64,000 nt of DNA from Alentia gelatinosa (GCA_950022655.1 OX465579.1:16777088-16841087), one strand, 5' to 3'; positions 10,197 through 22,390 are shown, numbered from the stretch's first letter. The notes: generated from the letters alone by a model not told the origin. Numbers and translations are program-made.

Positions 10197-11117
10197 ATAA
10201 TATCTCCCTAGATAACTGGTATATCTTGCTCAGTCGGAACAGGTTGCTGCCCGTATGCATATTTCACACCAAACCATCTCATTCTATCTCATCACATCTC
10301 CAATATGAACCATAGTATCAAATACTGCACTGGAATGCTTACCTCTTATGCAACTAATTAGTTTTGACTGTTTGACTATTCTTGACTGTCTGAACTATCT
10401 ATAAACCTATATCAGTGTCCATGTTGATAAAAAATTGTTTCTGAGCTGTAATATTCTCCAAGGCGATCTAAACCGAGTACGCACTAATCATATCAAAGCA
10501 CCGACTTTTATGTCCCAATAAACCTTTTTCCACAGACCGGTGTCGCACCTTATCTACTTGCTTATGCAATGCAGCCAAACAAACAGTGGAAGTTGTTTTA
10601 TGTCAATTTGTCCACAGCTCTAGGTTGTTTTGAAGGTCGTAATTGATTTTTGCAAATTAAGCATATTTCCCCAAGGGTGATTTTGGCAGATTCTTAGTAT
10701 GTCGTTCTGGGGACCTCCTTGACATGCATTGTGAAGAAAAAAATTGTATTGCAATTTGTGGTGGGTTAGGCCCATATATGTCATAGCTTGACTAGACTAT
10801 ATTCCCAGAGGAATTGCAGCGATAACATCATATGTTATGGTATTCCAGCTACGATTTGATGTGTTATACATGCATATCACCTCAATAATACTCTAGATAT
10901 ACCTTAAATAACTAAGAAACACAGAAACTGAATACATGCACAATAACACATTGGCAGGCTTAGCTATCATGTGCTTCTCTTTTTCCAAGTTAAAACCAAA
11001 ACAATTATTAACTGTGAAGTTTAGACAGTCAAGACTCATTAATACAATACCCTAGTTTGTTCCAACAATTCAATCTGTCAAATAAACAACACTCCTTCAA
11101 TCACACCCACCGTTCAC
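10197..11117. other. AT-rich interval, no gene seen
   Basis: No exon-like block, microsatellite or terminal inverted repeat that I can support. Confidence 0.4.
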
Positions 11118-11345
11118 ACTGATCTGGCGTCAGTTTAACCTAAAGATCGTTCGGTGGTTCCTGTCTGCAGATCGTTGGCGAATAGTCGGCCAGTGGAAAA
11201 TGGCGTTATAAGCGGCAGAAACAAGGCATATACAGTACACTCACTGATTTTTAGATAACGACGTTAAGTCGTTGGCCTTCACCAACCGACCTTTAAATGA
11301 ACTCAATTAATCGCTGCGTTTTTGTCGGCCAGTGGAAAATGTGAA
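11118..11345. mobile_element. MITE-like repeat with GGCCAGTGGAAAATG ends
   Basis: Contains CACTGATCTGGCGTCAG, GCAGATCGTTGGCGAATAG and two GCCAGTGGAAAATG boxes. Similar to 14880-15115 and to the elements at 4.9-5.35 kb. Confidence 0.5.
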
Positions 11346-11754
11346 AGTGATTTCAATCGATCTCCACATGCACGGTCGTAACCGTCTCTGTCCAATTGGG
11401 TTAGAAATGAAAGCGGAGAACCCCAAATTTAAATGGCCATGGATTACATTTCCTATTGCTTTTCAAATAAGGGATCTGAAGTAAACATTTCCATATCAAG
11501 ACACAATTTTTTTCAATTCAAACCGAATGGGGGCAGCACAGAAGGAATCACATGACCACAGCGACGATACTGATTGATAATCCGGACCCTGCCCAAGGGC
11601 GCCACTCAGCAACAATTAAAAATGGGTTTTTTTCTATGACAATTAAAAAAAAGTGCCCAGAGCTGTGACATAAATAGTAAACACGTGGTGACTGCTGTGG
11701 GCCAGAGGTTATAAGAATACCTGGTCGTGCATTTTAAATACTATAAAGGAAACC

Positions 11755-12149
11755 CATGAAAGTTTACGGTCAGAGCTCGTATCCTATCGAGTTTGAATCG
11801 TGTAGTAATTCACAAGGCGAAGCCACGTGAATTACGTAGTGATTCAAACGGGATTGGATCGAGCTCTGGCCCTAAACTTGAGTAGGTTTCTGAATTTATG
11901 TTTAGACGAGGCGTATCGAATTCCAACAATTCGAAAAATTTGTGTTCGAACCACGGAGTTCTCGCTCTAGCTGAACGGAAAAAATCTGAAAAAAGGTTTC
12001 TGAATTTATCTCACCCCTCACATTGACTAATGTGCTAACCTTTCTGACATAATCTCCCATTGAGTATTTTTTTCTATATACTCAACAGGCGTTGGATATG
12101 AGTTCTCAATGTTAAGTCTATGGGAAAGGAAATTCCAGGGGTGAGATAA
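11755..12149 (-). repeat. Composite palindromic element, family 3, reversed, interrupted
   Basis: Hairpin 11755-11890 has arms GGTCAGAGCTCG / CGAGCTCTGGCC and inner arms GTTTGAATCG / CGATT..CAAAC, with tip CACAAGGCGAAGCCACGTGA. The A block (about 12004-12149; TTTATCTCACCCC ... GGGGTGAGATAAA) is separated from it by a 94-bp insertion with 16-bp target duplications. Confidence 0.75.
11900..11993 (+). mobile_element. Short A-tailed retroinsertion with 16-bp target site duplication
   Basis: The 16-mer AGGTTTCTGAATTTAT occurs at 11884-11899 and again at 11994-12009. The 94-bp insert ends in A-rich sequence (GAAAAAATCTGAAAAA), the pattern left by LINE-driven target-primed insertion. The inverse strand contains a B-box-like GGTTCGAAC, so a tRNA-related origin is possible but unproven. 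Confidence 0.65.
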
Positions 12150-12240
12150 AGGTAGAAATGTCAGGCACTATGAGCAACTCAGAGTAGAAACACCAGTGTG
12201 AAGCATCTTTCCAAATGTATCCGAGTTTTTCATGTGGGGC

Positions 12241-12530
12241 TTTATCTCACCCCAGTATTCTTCTCCATAGGCTTAACGTTTTGAACTCATACTCAAAGGC
12301 CGTGAAGGTATTGTACCCAATACTCAATGGCTAATTGGGTGAGTTATTTTATTGGTTAATGATGCTATACGGGGTGAGATGAATTCAGAAACCCACTCGC
12401 TGAAAATATCTTGGTCCGCACTCCACCTGACCGCAACGTATTTCAATCAGTTTCGTTTCGTGAATTACTCCACGGTCAAACTCAGTGGAAAATTGTCTAA
12501 GTTTCATCTCATGAGTTTCCGTCTAAAGAG
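12241..12530 (+). repeat. Composite palindromic element, family 3 (A + decayed hairpin)
   Basis: TTTATCTCACCCC (12241) ... GGGGTGAGATGAA (about 12371-12383), with CCATAGGCTTAAC close to the left end, followed by a strongly decayed hairpin around TTTCGTTTCGTGAATTAC. A short plus-strand open frame (12352-12537) lies in it and is not considered a gene. Confidence 0.6.
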
Positions 12531-14879
12531 GTTATAAAGGGACATAGTAGAGGATAGTGACGACTGGTTGAAACCCCAGCCATTATAAAACCACTGATAT
12601 TTTTTCCCATTAACCTAACATAGGGAACTCATATCCGAGGCTGTTTCTCGTAGCCTTAGAAATACCCAATAGAAATTGTGTACGATGACATCACAAATGT
12701 TAGCCTATCAGTGGCAAGGATTTCACAATAACAATAATATCATAAAGATATTTGCCTGACACTTTGACAGTTTATTGGGTGGGTAGCTTCTCTTGTTATA
12801 TGTAATCTTTTATTTTAATTCAGTGGATAAGATCAACCCTGAAACCAATTCGGGTGGGTAGGGGTGGCCAACAACCCACTTGTTTGATTGCTTCGTCATT
12901 TCACTGGCCTATCGCCTCGTGAAGTCACTGCACGATCACACTTACAGCGTATTGACTACCTCTAACCAGCCTCATTGAGTTCCTCTACAATACGAGGAGC
13001 TTAGTATAGAAAGAGTACAACTACCCGTGAGGAGCATGTGAGCAAACGATCAGAGATCGTGTTACTGTATGCAACTGAGTTACTGATACAGTGCTATCCA
13101 ATTTTGTTTTTTTCGGATACAGTGCAATCATAGGTTGCAGTAAGAGAGATGAAGAGTAATCAAGCAAGATATTTTTAGATTTCACTAATACATCGTTATT
13201 AAAAGTGAAATGGATTGATGTGCCCTTTTTTCTTTTTTTTCAAAATTTCTTTATTGGTAGGATAATCACCTGTATATATATCATGTGTTTCTTATCCATA
13301 CATTGTTGTGGTCTATTTGACACAACTAATATAGGCCGTTAATAGACACATCTGTAGTTTCATATAATTAACATACATTCATTGATAGATGTGCCTTTTC
13401 AAATTATAAAGGAGCACACGTTACACCGACAATAAAGTGGCATGTGACCTCAGTCAGGAGGACTGATTTTCATGGTCTTGCCATCACATTACTGGGTAAT
13501 GCGAGTAGTTGTAGCCGAGTTAATATATAAACATATATACATGGACTTCGAACCTTTTATGGTGAGTGTTGATTGTCAAAAACAATAAACTCAAGAAAGA
13601 GAGGAAGACACTGATGAAAGAAATAAAAAAGGATGGAAAAATGTATAAGAATAAGAGTCAGTTATGCGCTGGAGATGGAAGGGTCAATTCGAAATTCTTA
13701 TTAAAATGGAGACCACAAACAAATGGAATGGATGTAAGATGAAAAACAACGGAAGACAAAAAGGGGGGGCGAGGAAGTGAATCCATTGTAAGATAGGAAG
13801 TAAGACAAAAGAAGTGCTCAAAGAAATTTATGTATTGCTATTGCTTTTAGTCACATCTGATATCAATGCGAGTTGTGAAAATATTGGACCAAAAGGGCAT
13901 GTCGCACACAGGCTGAAGCTAATGCAGTATTTTAGAAAAGAAATTATGAGTATGTGAAACCAGACTTCGTGATAAAACGTCTGAAACTTCCCACAGAAAA
14001 CGCCAAAACTGTTTTTTTTTTATCCTGATGGATGGGTTCATAGTAGGGGAAGATAGTAGCCTCAGGCGAGCTATCCGTCAGTGAGGACACAGGAGCATAT
14101 TGCAGCATTAATTTACAGGCAATAATACCCTCTGAACAATGCAATAATAATGTAAACCAGTAGGCAATGATGATTAAGAGAGGAAAACATGTGCCAAATA
14201 CATATATAAATAGGAAAGATTATTATCTATTACTAAAGTAAAGGACAATTTAATTCCACATCATATTAATATGCTACAATATAAAAACCCCTATCGACAG
14301 TTGACTGACGTTGATATGAAACAAAAGAACAAGAAATGATTCTTTGTGTATTTGATACAAGAAATAATGCTGATTTGACATAATACCCATACAGTGTGAG
14401 GAACTCGGCGTTTACACTAGAAGACTAAATACGTGGCGACTGCAGATCGTCAGCCAATAGTCGTCAGGCGGTGGCAATGTCCACCGCAAAAGTCATATTC
14501 GGGCGCACTGTGCCCATAGCGAATGCCTCAAGACAAGTCTATAGACACAGAAAAAAGTACATAAAATGGCATATTTTCTTGATACTTAGGTATGTGATAA
14601 TAAGAAAAATTTAGTGACCTAGCCCATAGGGATGCCATTATGATTTATGCCATCAATAGACGACAAACGGTCATCACTACAGGCTCAGTAACCACGTTTT
14701 CTCTTATTACCAGCCGTATCCAGTGGTCACATGTATCACCAAACTTATTGAGGGCAGAAGGCGTCTAGATAAGGTTTGAGTGTCTTTATGTCTGTGCCAA
14801 AATGAAACATTAACTCAAGTTTTATGGCAGATACAATTATATGAAATGTGTAATCTTTGCATTCAGTCTCAGTGATAAA
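12531..14879. other. Long interval without a recognisable gene
   Basis: Contains a hairpin remnant around 12925-12950 (GGCCTATCGCCTCGTGAAG) and a poly(T)-led segment at about 13218-13260 (TTTCTTTATTGG) like the 3' end of a minus-strand retroposon. A family 6-like fragment lies around 14600-14720 (CCACGTTTTCTCTTATTAC). No exon candidates. Confidence 0.4.
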
Positions 14880-15115
14880 GCCATGTTCCACTGGCTGATG
14901 AAAACAGCACTGATTAAGTGATTCCTCCTAAAAGTCGGTCAGTTTGATTCTGTTGGTCGTTGCCCAAGTCAGTTGGTGGTGGCCTCATTGTATAATCTAT
15001 GCACAATTAATCAATGAAGATTTCTCTGCATGTCTGTTTCTATTCACCGATCTGTCGTCAGTGGTTCCTGATTGCAGATCAGTGGTGAATAGTCAGCCAG
15101 TGGAAAATGGCTTAT
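14880..15115. mobile_element. MITE-like repeat with CCACTGGCTGA / CAGCCAGTGG ends
   Basis: The outer arms TTCCACTGGCTGA and TCAGCCAGTGGAA are inverted. The interior GTTGCCCAAGTCAGTTGG and TCACCGATCTG match the 11.1-kb relative. Confidence 0.6.
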
Positions 15116-15688
15116 GCAATGAAATGAAATGCATATCTTTGCATACTCCTGTAGGGGTTGGGTCAGTCGGGTGGTGGTGTGTTCGCTTTACGGTAGAGGA
15201 TGCAGGTGCTGATCGCTACTGTGTGGTGATTCCGGTGGGCCCATGCACGGAAGTGCTACAGGTCTGTATATAAGGCGAGGTCCACAGTAGGTTGACAGAC
15301 CCTCTTCACACTGGCGCCATCTTGTAATGGCCGCCTATGTAGGTCACACGAAAACGAGGCGTGCGACGTTACACCTGAGCGTTTGGTATAGAAAAAACTG
15401 TTTTTTCTTACTCGGAAAATAGAAATTGCTCTTAATTTGTGAATAACAGGCCGATCTCCATAGATAAATCATTGTTAGAAAGATAGGACTCTGGTCTATT
15501 TGTAGGTGTGCATATCATAAACCTATTTCTTGGCTAAGCCTTCCCTTGATGGCTTGAACTTTTAAATTTGTTAAGTAAAAAATATTAAAACATGTTACCT
15601 TCCTACATTCACAGTGATTTTATGAAAAATCTATCGCGATGACCTATAGAAATGTGGAAACGAGCCGAAAAGGTTTTTTTATTCTAAA
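15116..15688. other. Interval with a weak coding-like stretch
   Basis: 15140-15273 is GC-richer and open on the plus strand (CVRFTVEDAGADRYC...), ending before a weak CAG|GTCTGT. No family recognised. It may be repeat-derived. Confidence 0.25.
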
Positions 15689-16201
15689 GTTTATTACCCA
15701 CCTATTACAAGTCTCCATAGTAAATCTATAGGGCACCCGGAATTAGCTACCTGGAGATTCTGGCATGTCATAATCCCCTGCAGGAGATTCCGGAAAATAG
15801 TCCTGTCCATAATGAGGTTGAATCATCATGTACCTCAAGATAAGTTTCTTGAATGTTCATTCAATGTTAATCATTTAGAATCAATCATAATATTCTCATT
15901 TACCAACAGATATCGCTGTCATAACACACTTTGTATGCTAAAATCACAGGTTGATGCCGAACTATATTGTTGGTGTAAGTCTACACCGAATTACTGTATG
16001 GAACTGAATGTCTTGCAGAAACCTTTTAATTGCAATAGACTTGTCATTAAACCTGTAGGTGGTTAATAAATACAATAACGACTTGTTTTGTATACAATTG
16101 ACCGCAATCTCCTCATAGTTGACGATGTAATATCCTCGCCAATCGCTCAGATATTACTACGCGTCAACTACTCAGAGATTACAGCCACTCGCACACAAAA
16201 C
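15689..16201 (+). repeat. Composite palindromic element, family 4 (A + B)
   Basis: A block from TTTATTACCCACCT to AGGTGGTTAATAAA (ending about 16070), with CTCCATAG 26 bp in. Hairpin B spans 16071-16201 with arms CGACTTGTTTTGTATAC and GCACACAAAACG around AATATCCTCGCC..GCTCAGATATT. Close to the cluster at 3.1-4.1 kb. Confidence 0.75.
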
Positions 16202-16812
16202 GTTTTCTATGAAATAATTGGATTTTATGGGCCTTTCTGGTAATAACAACGGAGACATGCGAAACCATGAGGATCCCGTAAAAATTCATTGCTAATAATT
16301 TTACAGGAACAACTCTCTGCATTACGCACAAAACATGAAATCCAGCTTGTTGTTCGTAATTCCTCCACAATCTTGAATGTCATGGCAGCCGCAATGGACG
16401 CGAGTCAATGGTTGTATTTAAATATTGACGCGCGCCGTATCAATTTCCAATCGTGAGAAGGCAACTGGGGACAATGAGACGTTACCATGATGTTCAGGCG
16501 TGGGAAATAACAGGGACACTGTAACATGTACGTGCACAGATCCACTCCGATAACGAGCTACTCCGAGGTTTAAAGCCCATAAAACAGCGACATTTATTAC
16601 CGATTCTCACCGATCCAATCGACGATAATGATCCCGAACAATAATGTCGATGTCTTATACCCTCATATATATTCTTCCTGATCACACCTTCCTGGAAAGA
16701 CACACCTGGTACAGTCTCAGACTATGAGACTCATTAATCTCAAGTACCTTTGAGGTTAACTTAGGTCCAGTGTCCACTGAGCTACCCATACATTACGATA
16801 GACCTTACGATA
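16202..16812. other. Interval without a recognisable gene
   Basis: No domain or convincing exon. The inverted CGATTCTCACCGATCC / ACCGATTCTCACCG pattern near 16600 is too short to assign. Confidence 0.3.
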
Positions 16813-17100
16813 CTTTTTTTTTTTAATCATTTCTTTATTGGCACAAGAGGTATACATGACTTACAATTCATTTGGTTTTACAGAATTTCGTAGCCAATAA
16901 AGGGGCCGATGGCACCAGCTGTTTTACAAGTCCGCTGGTTTTCTTTGCCTGGCCGAACTTATTACATGGAATTCAGGACATCTTTATTGACTAACATTGT
17001 TGTATACTTTCTCCGTTATTACTGATTACACTCGTGCAGCAAGTTACGCTGGTAATACATAGAGGTTCCTTAACAAATGTTGTGTTAAATTCCTTTTAAT
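16813..17100 (-). mobile_element. Poly(A)-tailed retroposon 3' end, reversed
   Basis: Starts with a T-run followed by ATTTCTTTATTGGCAC, that is AATAAAG upstream of a poly(A) tail on the minus strand. The body (to about 17100) has no protein match I recognise. Similar poly(T)-headed segments are at 13218 and 33065. Confidence 0.4.
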
Positions 17101-17143
17101 CACACAGAGCAGAAGGGTAGGCAGTTCTTTCATTAGTGTGAAG

Positions 17144-17363
17144 TGCCAGATCCACTAAGGCGATTTTACATCCGAATTTGGGTTCGCAGACGTTCGCAGA
17201 CGTTCGCAGACGTTCGCAGACGTTCGCAGACGTTCTCAGACGTTCGCATGGACATGCGAATGCCTTGCGACAATATCTAATATATTGAATATTATCGCAT
17301 GGGATTCGCACAGTCGCACGGATCGCAGACGTATTCGCTTGGTCGCCTTAGTGGATTTGGCGC
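17144..17363. mobile_element. MITE, 220 bp, with internal 10-bp tandem array
   Basis: Terminal inverted repeats GCCAGATCCACTAAGGCGA and TCGCCTTAGTGGATTTGGCG. The interior holds seven copies of GTTCGCAGAC (about 17183-17249) and an imperfect palindrome around GGACATGCGAATGCC. Confidence 0.75.
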
Positions 17364-17712
17364 TTTAGGATCTTATAAGACAGTCTCCTAGACACGAAAT
17401 TTCTTCAATATTAGATACACATTTTTAGCTAAACTTCGGAGGTTGCATCTCCTGTTCAATATGCTGATTACACTCATTCACATAGTTCATTGAGGAATTC
17501 GGTCCTTCATACATGATTTGGTTAGGTTTTTGAAGTATAGCAAGGTATCGGAATGCATAACCGGGTGTATCGCCTACGGATTAAAGTTGACTTTCAAACG
17601 TTATATCAATTTTGAGTAAAATTCTTTCTACTGTGTGCGTACGGTGTTCTAGTGGAATCTGTGTTTCGAGTTTCAGCGGAAAAAATGTTTGAGTGGCATT
17701 CGGAGTGGGTGA

Positions 17713-18964
17713 TTATCCGTATCTACTATCCATTGTGTTCATCCCTGCGGGTGCCTGGGTTCCGAGTCTATGAATCCATTTATACTCAATCATTAGTCTC
17801 AGTTGTTTGGCAGACTTGCTCTCAAGGTGTCTATAGACAAAGTCCAAGATATTGAACTGTATGTCTTCCCCACCCATGTGGTCCCCCTTGTTGAAATGTT
17901 TCGGTATGTCGCTTATTTTGCTTTTGTGCTTCACCGGATACAGGTGTTCTCTCATTCTTTCCTTTATTTTCGGTTTTGTCTGACGCACGTACTTACATCT
18001 TTTGCATGTGATGCGGTACACTAGGTTGGAACTGTTGCAACTAACATTTTGTTTAGTTGCATGCATTCTGCCTGTTGTGTTGCTCTTGATTTTTCCTGAA
18101 TTCTTGAGTATTTTGCAGTATTTGCAGTTCTTTGTTTTGCACTTATTCGAAGTGCTTTTTCTTTGGGTGTTTGTGTGCATGGGATCATACTCTGTTCTGG
18201 GTAGCACTAAGTATTCCCGTAGGTTTTTGGGTCTCTTGTATCCCTAATCAGTTTACTGTCAAATATAGGCTTTGACGTGGTTGACTTGCCCAAGATAGGC
18301 CAGTTTTTCCGGACTAGTTCTGGGAGAGCATTTCTCCCTTGTTGGTATGTGCTGATGAGGAAGGTTTTTTCTTCTGGTTGATGGCTCTTGTTTCCATCTT
18401 TCTTCTTCATGGTGTCGACTCGTTCGATGCCATCTACTTTCTGTTTGCATTTTTTGAGGACATGTTCTGCATATCCCCTTTCCTTAGATTGTCTCATTTT
18501 GATCGGGGCTTGTTTTTCATAGTCTTTTTGACGGGAGCATATCCTTTTTTAGGGTATGCTCGTTTTCTGAGTTGGTGGGTGGGCCGAGTCATAACATAGA
18601 TAGGTGTTCCTATCTGTTGGTTTGGTGTAGAGATCACTTGCGAGGTTACCTCCTTCCTCCTTCTCGATTTTCGTGTCCAGGAAAGTGATGGAGGTGTTAG
18701 AGGACTCTATTGTAAATTTTATGGTCTCATGGTACGTGTTGAGCCATTGGTACCATTTTTCGAGTTCTTTCTGACCATGATCCCAGATGAAGAAAATATC
18801 GTCAATATACCTCCACCATGGGTTTCAGATGGTACGCTGCCAGCATGTCTTCCTCTATTTTTTCCATGAAGATATTGGCGTATGATGGTGCCAATCTCAT
18901 TCCCATGGCTGTACCTCCAATTTGGAGGTAGTGTCTCCCATTGAACAATGACCCTGGGAGTCAA
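17713..18964 (-). pseudogene. Penelope-like retroelement remnant: RT core, linker zinc knuckle, GIY-YIG endonuclease
   Basis: Minus-strand, 5'-truncated and frameshifted. The RT part (about 18500-18964) shows GTAMGMRLAPSYANIFMEK and, after a one-base shift, WWRYIDDIFFIWDHG (YIDD at 18798-18809) and TSITFLDTKI. The RT thumb and connection follow (18207-18497; RGYAEHVLKKC, VRKNWPIL). After another shift near 18230 comes the Penelope linker Cys motif KCKTKNCKYC and the GIY-YIG nuclease: NLVYRITCKRCKYVRQT, RMREH, IPKHFNKGDH, and IEYKWIHRLGTQAPAGMN with its catalytic-type Glu. The usual YVG reads YVR here. Such elements copy RNA at a nicked or exposed DNA end using the C-terminal nuclease. The copy is dead. 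Confidence 0.88.
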
Positions 18965-19504
18965 CTATCCTTGAGGTGAGGGGTGATACAGACATACAAT
19001 CATGCTTGCTGGCCTCCAATTGGCTAGGGCAGGCACATAGTCGCAACAGGTACATTAGTCTCACCAATATGCCCCTGTAAATTTAAAACGTGTTTAAAAT
19101 CGAAATCTCATGGGATTCAGTACTTTGGTTAGGGCTAATTGTCGCAGGGAAAATAACATGTCTCAGGGAAATGAGATTCCTGCAATTCAGACGAGGCGAT
19201 TGTGTTCCAGTACACATTCTCAGCATGATTTCTCTTAGACAAACACCTTGTTAGTTACATGAATCCCATCGTGTGAATCACACTTTATGAGAAAATACAC
19301 TCCCAGTTGGAGAGAAACGACGAAAAATTCACCGATCATGTGCACCCTGTACAGAAGTCGGTCGGTGGTCCTCTTTGGGATTTGTTTTTCTGCGCTAAAA
19401 ATCGTAGTACATACTCTCTACTAGAAGTGTTCTAACCTCAGTGATGTTGAGAGCAACGGTACATATATACCCATGACGTATATACTGTAAATACAAAGTC
19501 TTTA
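18965..19504. other. Interval without a recognisable gene
   Basis: Short direct similarity to 21.5-21.75 kb (AATCCTGCTGA / TACTCGAACATAATC style sequence) suggests a dispersed repeat. No gene. Confidence 0.3.
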
Positions 19505-19779
19505 AGATCCGGCATCCACCTACTACGATATGGCTACGATGCACCTCCCGATAAAAAATCAAAATCGCACTCGAAAGGTCACCTAATATCGGGACAGTTG
19601 ACCAACACGTTTCTGCGATTAGACACCGATAAAAACCCCATACAATGCGTGATGGATTGACTTGCCTAGACATATGTGTACGATTTCGCACCTTCCCTAT
19701 ATGGCACCGATTTTGACATTTTGTATCGGTGCCATATCGGGAGGTCTACGATTCTATCGTAGTAGCTGGACGCTGGGCC
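19505..19779 (+). mobile_element. PIF/Harbinger-like MITE
   Basis: Related over its full length to 29278-29534 (inverted) and 42949-43232. Ends GGCATCCACCTACTACGATA and its inverse TATCGTAGTAGCTGGACGC, flanked by TTA. Interior landmarks: GTCACCTAATATCGGG, GATTAGACACCGATAAAAA, CCATACAATGCGTG. The left terminus has decayed. Confidence 0.75.
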
Positions 19780-19782
19780 TTA

Positions 19783-20078
19783 CCATATAGCATAACAATA
19801 TCTTACGGAACACTTCCCGAATGGCAGAATACAGAACACAGTTCCGTAGCCGTCGACTAAAATATCAGTTGTTAGGTCAAATTGACTGAATTATTTTATT
19901 CATTTCGGGTATATAGTAAATTTATATATAACAACCTACCTTGCTGGTACAAGTTACAAAACTCGATGATAAATTACAGTTCGTAGGAACTCGGCACCAG
20001 CACCTCGTTCCGTACGAACCGTAAATGATCATCTCGTTTCGTAGCTTGTACAGCATGGTTAGGTCGTTCTACATAAAT
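19783..20078 (+). repeat. Composite palindromic element, family 5 (partial A + B)
   Basis: A partial A block ends ATTTCGGGTATATAGTAAA. The hairpin (19922-20078) has arms CTTGCTGGTACAAG / CTTGTACAGCATGG and AAACTCGATGATAA / TGATCATCTCG, with tip ACTCGGCACCAGCACCTCGT. Confidence 0.7.
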
Positions 20079-20607
20079 ACACAGGAGCTCTGTAACAAAT
20101 TCATTGCACCTTTTTGATTAACGCATCATAAAAAATGTCGTGGGCGTATCCGAGGTAAGTTTTGTATTTCAGGATGGAAGTGCTCAATGTCGACCAGGAG
20201 TAGGTGACAGCTGTACAATTTGTACAGGCATGTTTCAGTTATTGTCATATTCCAGTTTGTTTATCGATGAATCCATGTATGCGTGAATTCTCAATGATAA
20301 TGAACTACCATACGTTTCAGTTACGAACATTCTCTTTTCACTAATTCAGTGAATTCTAGTGTATACATATGTCTTACGTGATTATTGATGATAACCAAAG
20401 ATTTGTAAATATCTATAATCTTCATCGATATATCAGTTCTAGCATATTAGATTTCGGCATTTGATGATTGCAGGAACCAATGGAAAACACCAAACAAAGA
20501 ATGAAACGAAAGAATGAAATCAAAAGATTGAATTTCTGTGCTATTTTGTCCTTGCATGATGTGTTGTCCCGTATGTAGCGTAAGTCATATACAAACGTGG
20601 ATTTGTT
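20079..20607. other. AT-rich interval, no gene seen
   Basis: No supported feature. Confidence 0.35.
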
Positions 20608-20745
20608 GTTTTATCATCCACCTTATACAAAATGTTCATAGAAAGCGTATATCTACTTACCCGGGGTATACAGATATATTGCATGCTTCGGGCTGCATAA
20701 CCCGGCGCATACGGAAAAATAGTGCGTATGAAAGAATAGTTACCT
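20608..20745 (+). repeat. Family 1 A-block fragment
   Basis: TTATCATCCACCTTATACA ... GTTCATAGAAAGCGTATATC ... CGGCGCATACGGAAAAATAG, as in the family 1 copies at 45.1 and 49.1 kb. No hairpin attached. Confidence 0.65.
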
Positions 20746-21084
20746 ACCACATATAAAACGTTAGAATTCTGTTGAATCTGCTTGGAGAGTCTCCAGCACA
20801 TAGGGACAGAGTGAACTAGATCTAGGCTTGGAGAATGAAGCGCCACGAGAGTGAGATTCTCGTGTCGGAACAAACTTGAACCACCTATTCTTTTTTGTTT
20901 CTCTACACAAGTGTATACTTCTATCCTTATGATTTATTTCTTGCGATACTGAAAACATGATTTAGAACTATAGTTTTCTGATCTCCTTTCCCTGAGAGAA
21001 TTCAATGAGATCACACCCTTTCGCTGGTGTCGGTCCTCAATCGGGTGCGTGGGGGTGGGGGGACCAACTACGACACGACGAAGT

Positions 21085-21235
21085 CGCTAGTCTGTACCTA
21101 AAATGAACTAATTTAGGTACCCCGCTTGACAGGAAAAGGTAGATAATGAATAGAATATAGACTGGTTTCAGAAAAAAGCAGTTGTATGTATTGTATCTGA
21201 AACCAGTCAATATTGTCTGATATATATGTGACTCG
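21085..21235 (+). repeat. Family 1 A-end with collapsed hairpin
   Basis: AGGAAAAGGTAGATAATGAATA then ACTGGTTTCAG ... CTGAAACCAGTCAATATTG with only about 30 bp between the arms. It looks as if the centre of the hairpin was deleted. Confidence 0.65.
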
Positions 21236-21844
21236 GTCAAACGTGGTGGAGTATGGACCAAGCTATTTTCATCTCGTGGGTTTCCATCTAATTTCTAATA
21301 AAGGTATACATCTACATCTAAATATTATTGATGAAGATGCTCTGTCGTGTATAACAGCTGGGTAAGTAGTAGCTAAACAGCAAAGGCAGGAGTTTCTACA
21401 CTGGAGTACATTGCACTCCAGTGGATTCATCATCGCAATGCCGAGAGCCATCGATGATTAACACAAAGTATTATTACTACTAAGTGAAGGAAAGCATGCG
21501 TGAAGATAAAGCGGGATTCACACGGTGGGATTCAAGTACCTCATGGGGTGTTTTCTGAGACTAATCCTGCTGAGATTCTGTACTCGAACATAATCTCCTC
21601 GTCTGAATTATGGGGTTCCATTTCACTAAAGTGGGATTCTCACGATGTACCTCACAGGGTGTCTGTCTGAGACAAATCCTGCTGAATTTCTCTACTTGAA
21701 CATAATTTCGACATCTCGATTATAGGGTTCCATGTTTTCCTCCTGCAATTGTTGGCGACATTTAACACTAAAATGGAACAGAATCACAGGGGATTTTGAA
21801 CCCTGTGAGCCATTTGAATCCAATTGTGTAAATTCAACTTAAGA

Positions 21845-21845
<1 letters not shown>
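21236..21845. other. Interval without a recognisable gene
   Basis: Contains two related stretches (about 21515-21620 and 21640-21735: CTGAGAC.AATCCTGCTGA, ACTCGAACATAAT) that form a degenerate direct repeat. No gene. Confidence 0.35.

Positions 21846-21917
<72 letters not shown>
21846..21917. repeat. (TA)n microsatellite
   Basis: About 36 uninterrupted TA dinucleotides. The surrounding YIYI open frames are artefacts. Confidence 0.95.
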
Positions 21918-21922
<5 letters not shown>

Positions 21923-22113
21923 AACTGATAGCGACATGCCACTTGCCCAGAAAAGGTGGATAATAAATACAATATAGACTGGTTTCAGATAAAAGCGGTT
22001 GTACGCTCCTCGGAGTTGACTCTGCATACGCTCGGATGTTACTACACGTCAACTCCTCGGAGCATACGGCCGCTTGTATCTGAAACCAGTCAATATTGTG
22101 TATTTATACCGGA
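21918..22113 (+). repeat. Family 1 A-end and complete hairpin
   Basis: AAAATGAACTGATAGCGACATG ... AAAAGGTGGATAATAAATAC then a hairpin with arms ACTGGTTTCAGATAAAAGCG / CGCTTGTATCTGAAACCAGT. The left part is replaced by the TA microsatellite. Nearly the same as 49249-49450. Confidence 0.75.
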
Positions 22114-22386
22114 AATATCCGCATTTTCGTCATCGGGATATGGCAAAAAGAATATATTACTACTATAAAAGAAACAAATGTGATCAAATGAATGGCATAT
22201 TATTCAAGCCTAATCACTGAAATAAGTTTCAGAATTGATCCTTCCCCTACCTAATGATAAAGAACATCTTAGGGTCATCTTATAGATGCTAAATCGTATT
22301 TATTTACCTCTATCTGGATTGTAATTGGTATCCATTCCCCTTTTTTTCTGTAGCAATACTTGGCGAAAGTACAATGCCATATACGA

Positions 22387-22390
<4 letters not shown>
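22114..22390 (+). repeat. Segment duplicated at 49560-49830
   Basis: From CCGCATTTTCGTCATCGGGA to GTACAATGCCATATACGATG the sequence is nearly identical to 49560-49830, apart from an 11-bp insertion here (GGGTCATCTTA) and a few substitutions. Both copies run into a TA microsatellite. Confidence 0.85.
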
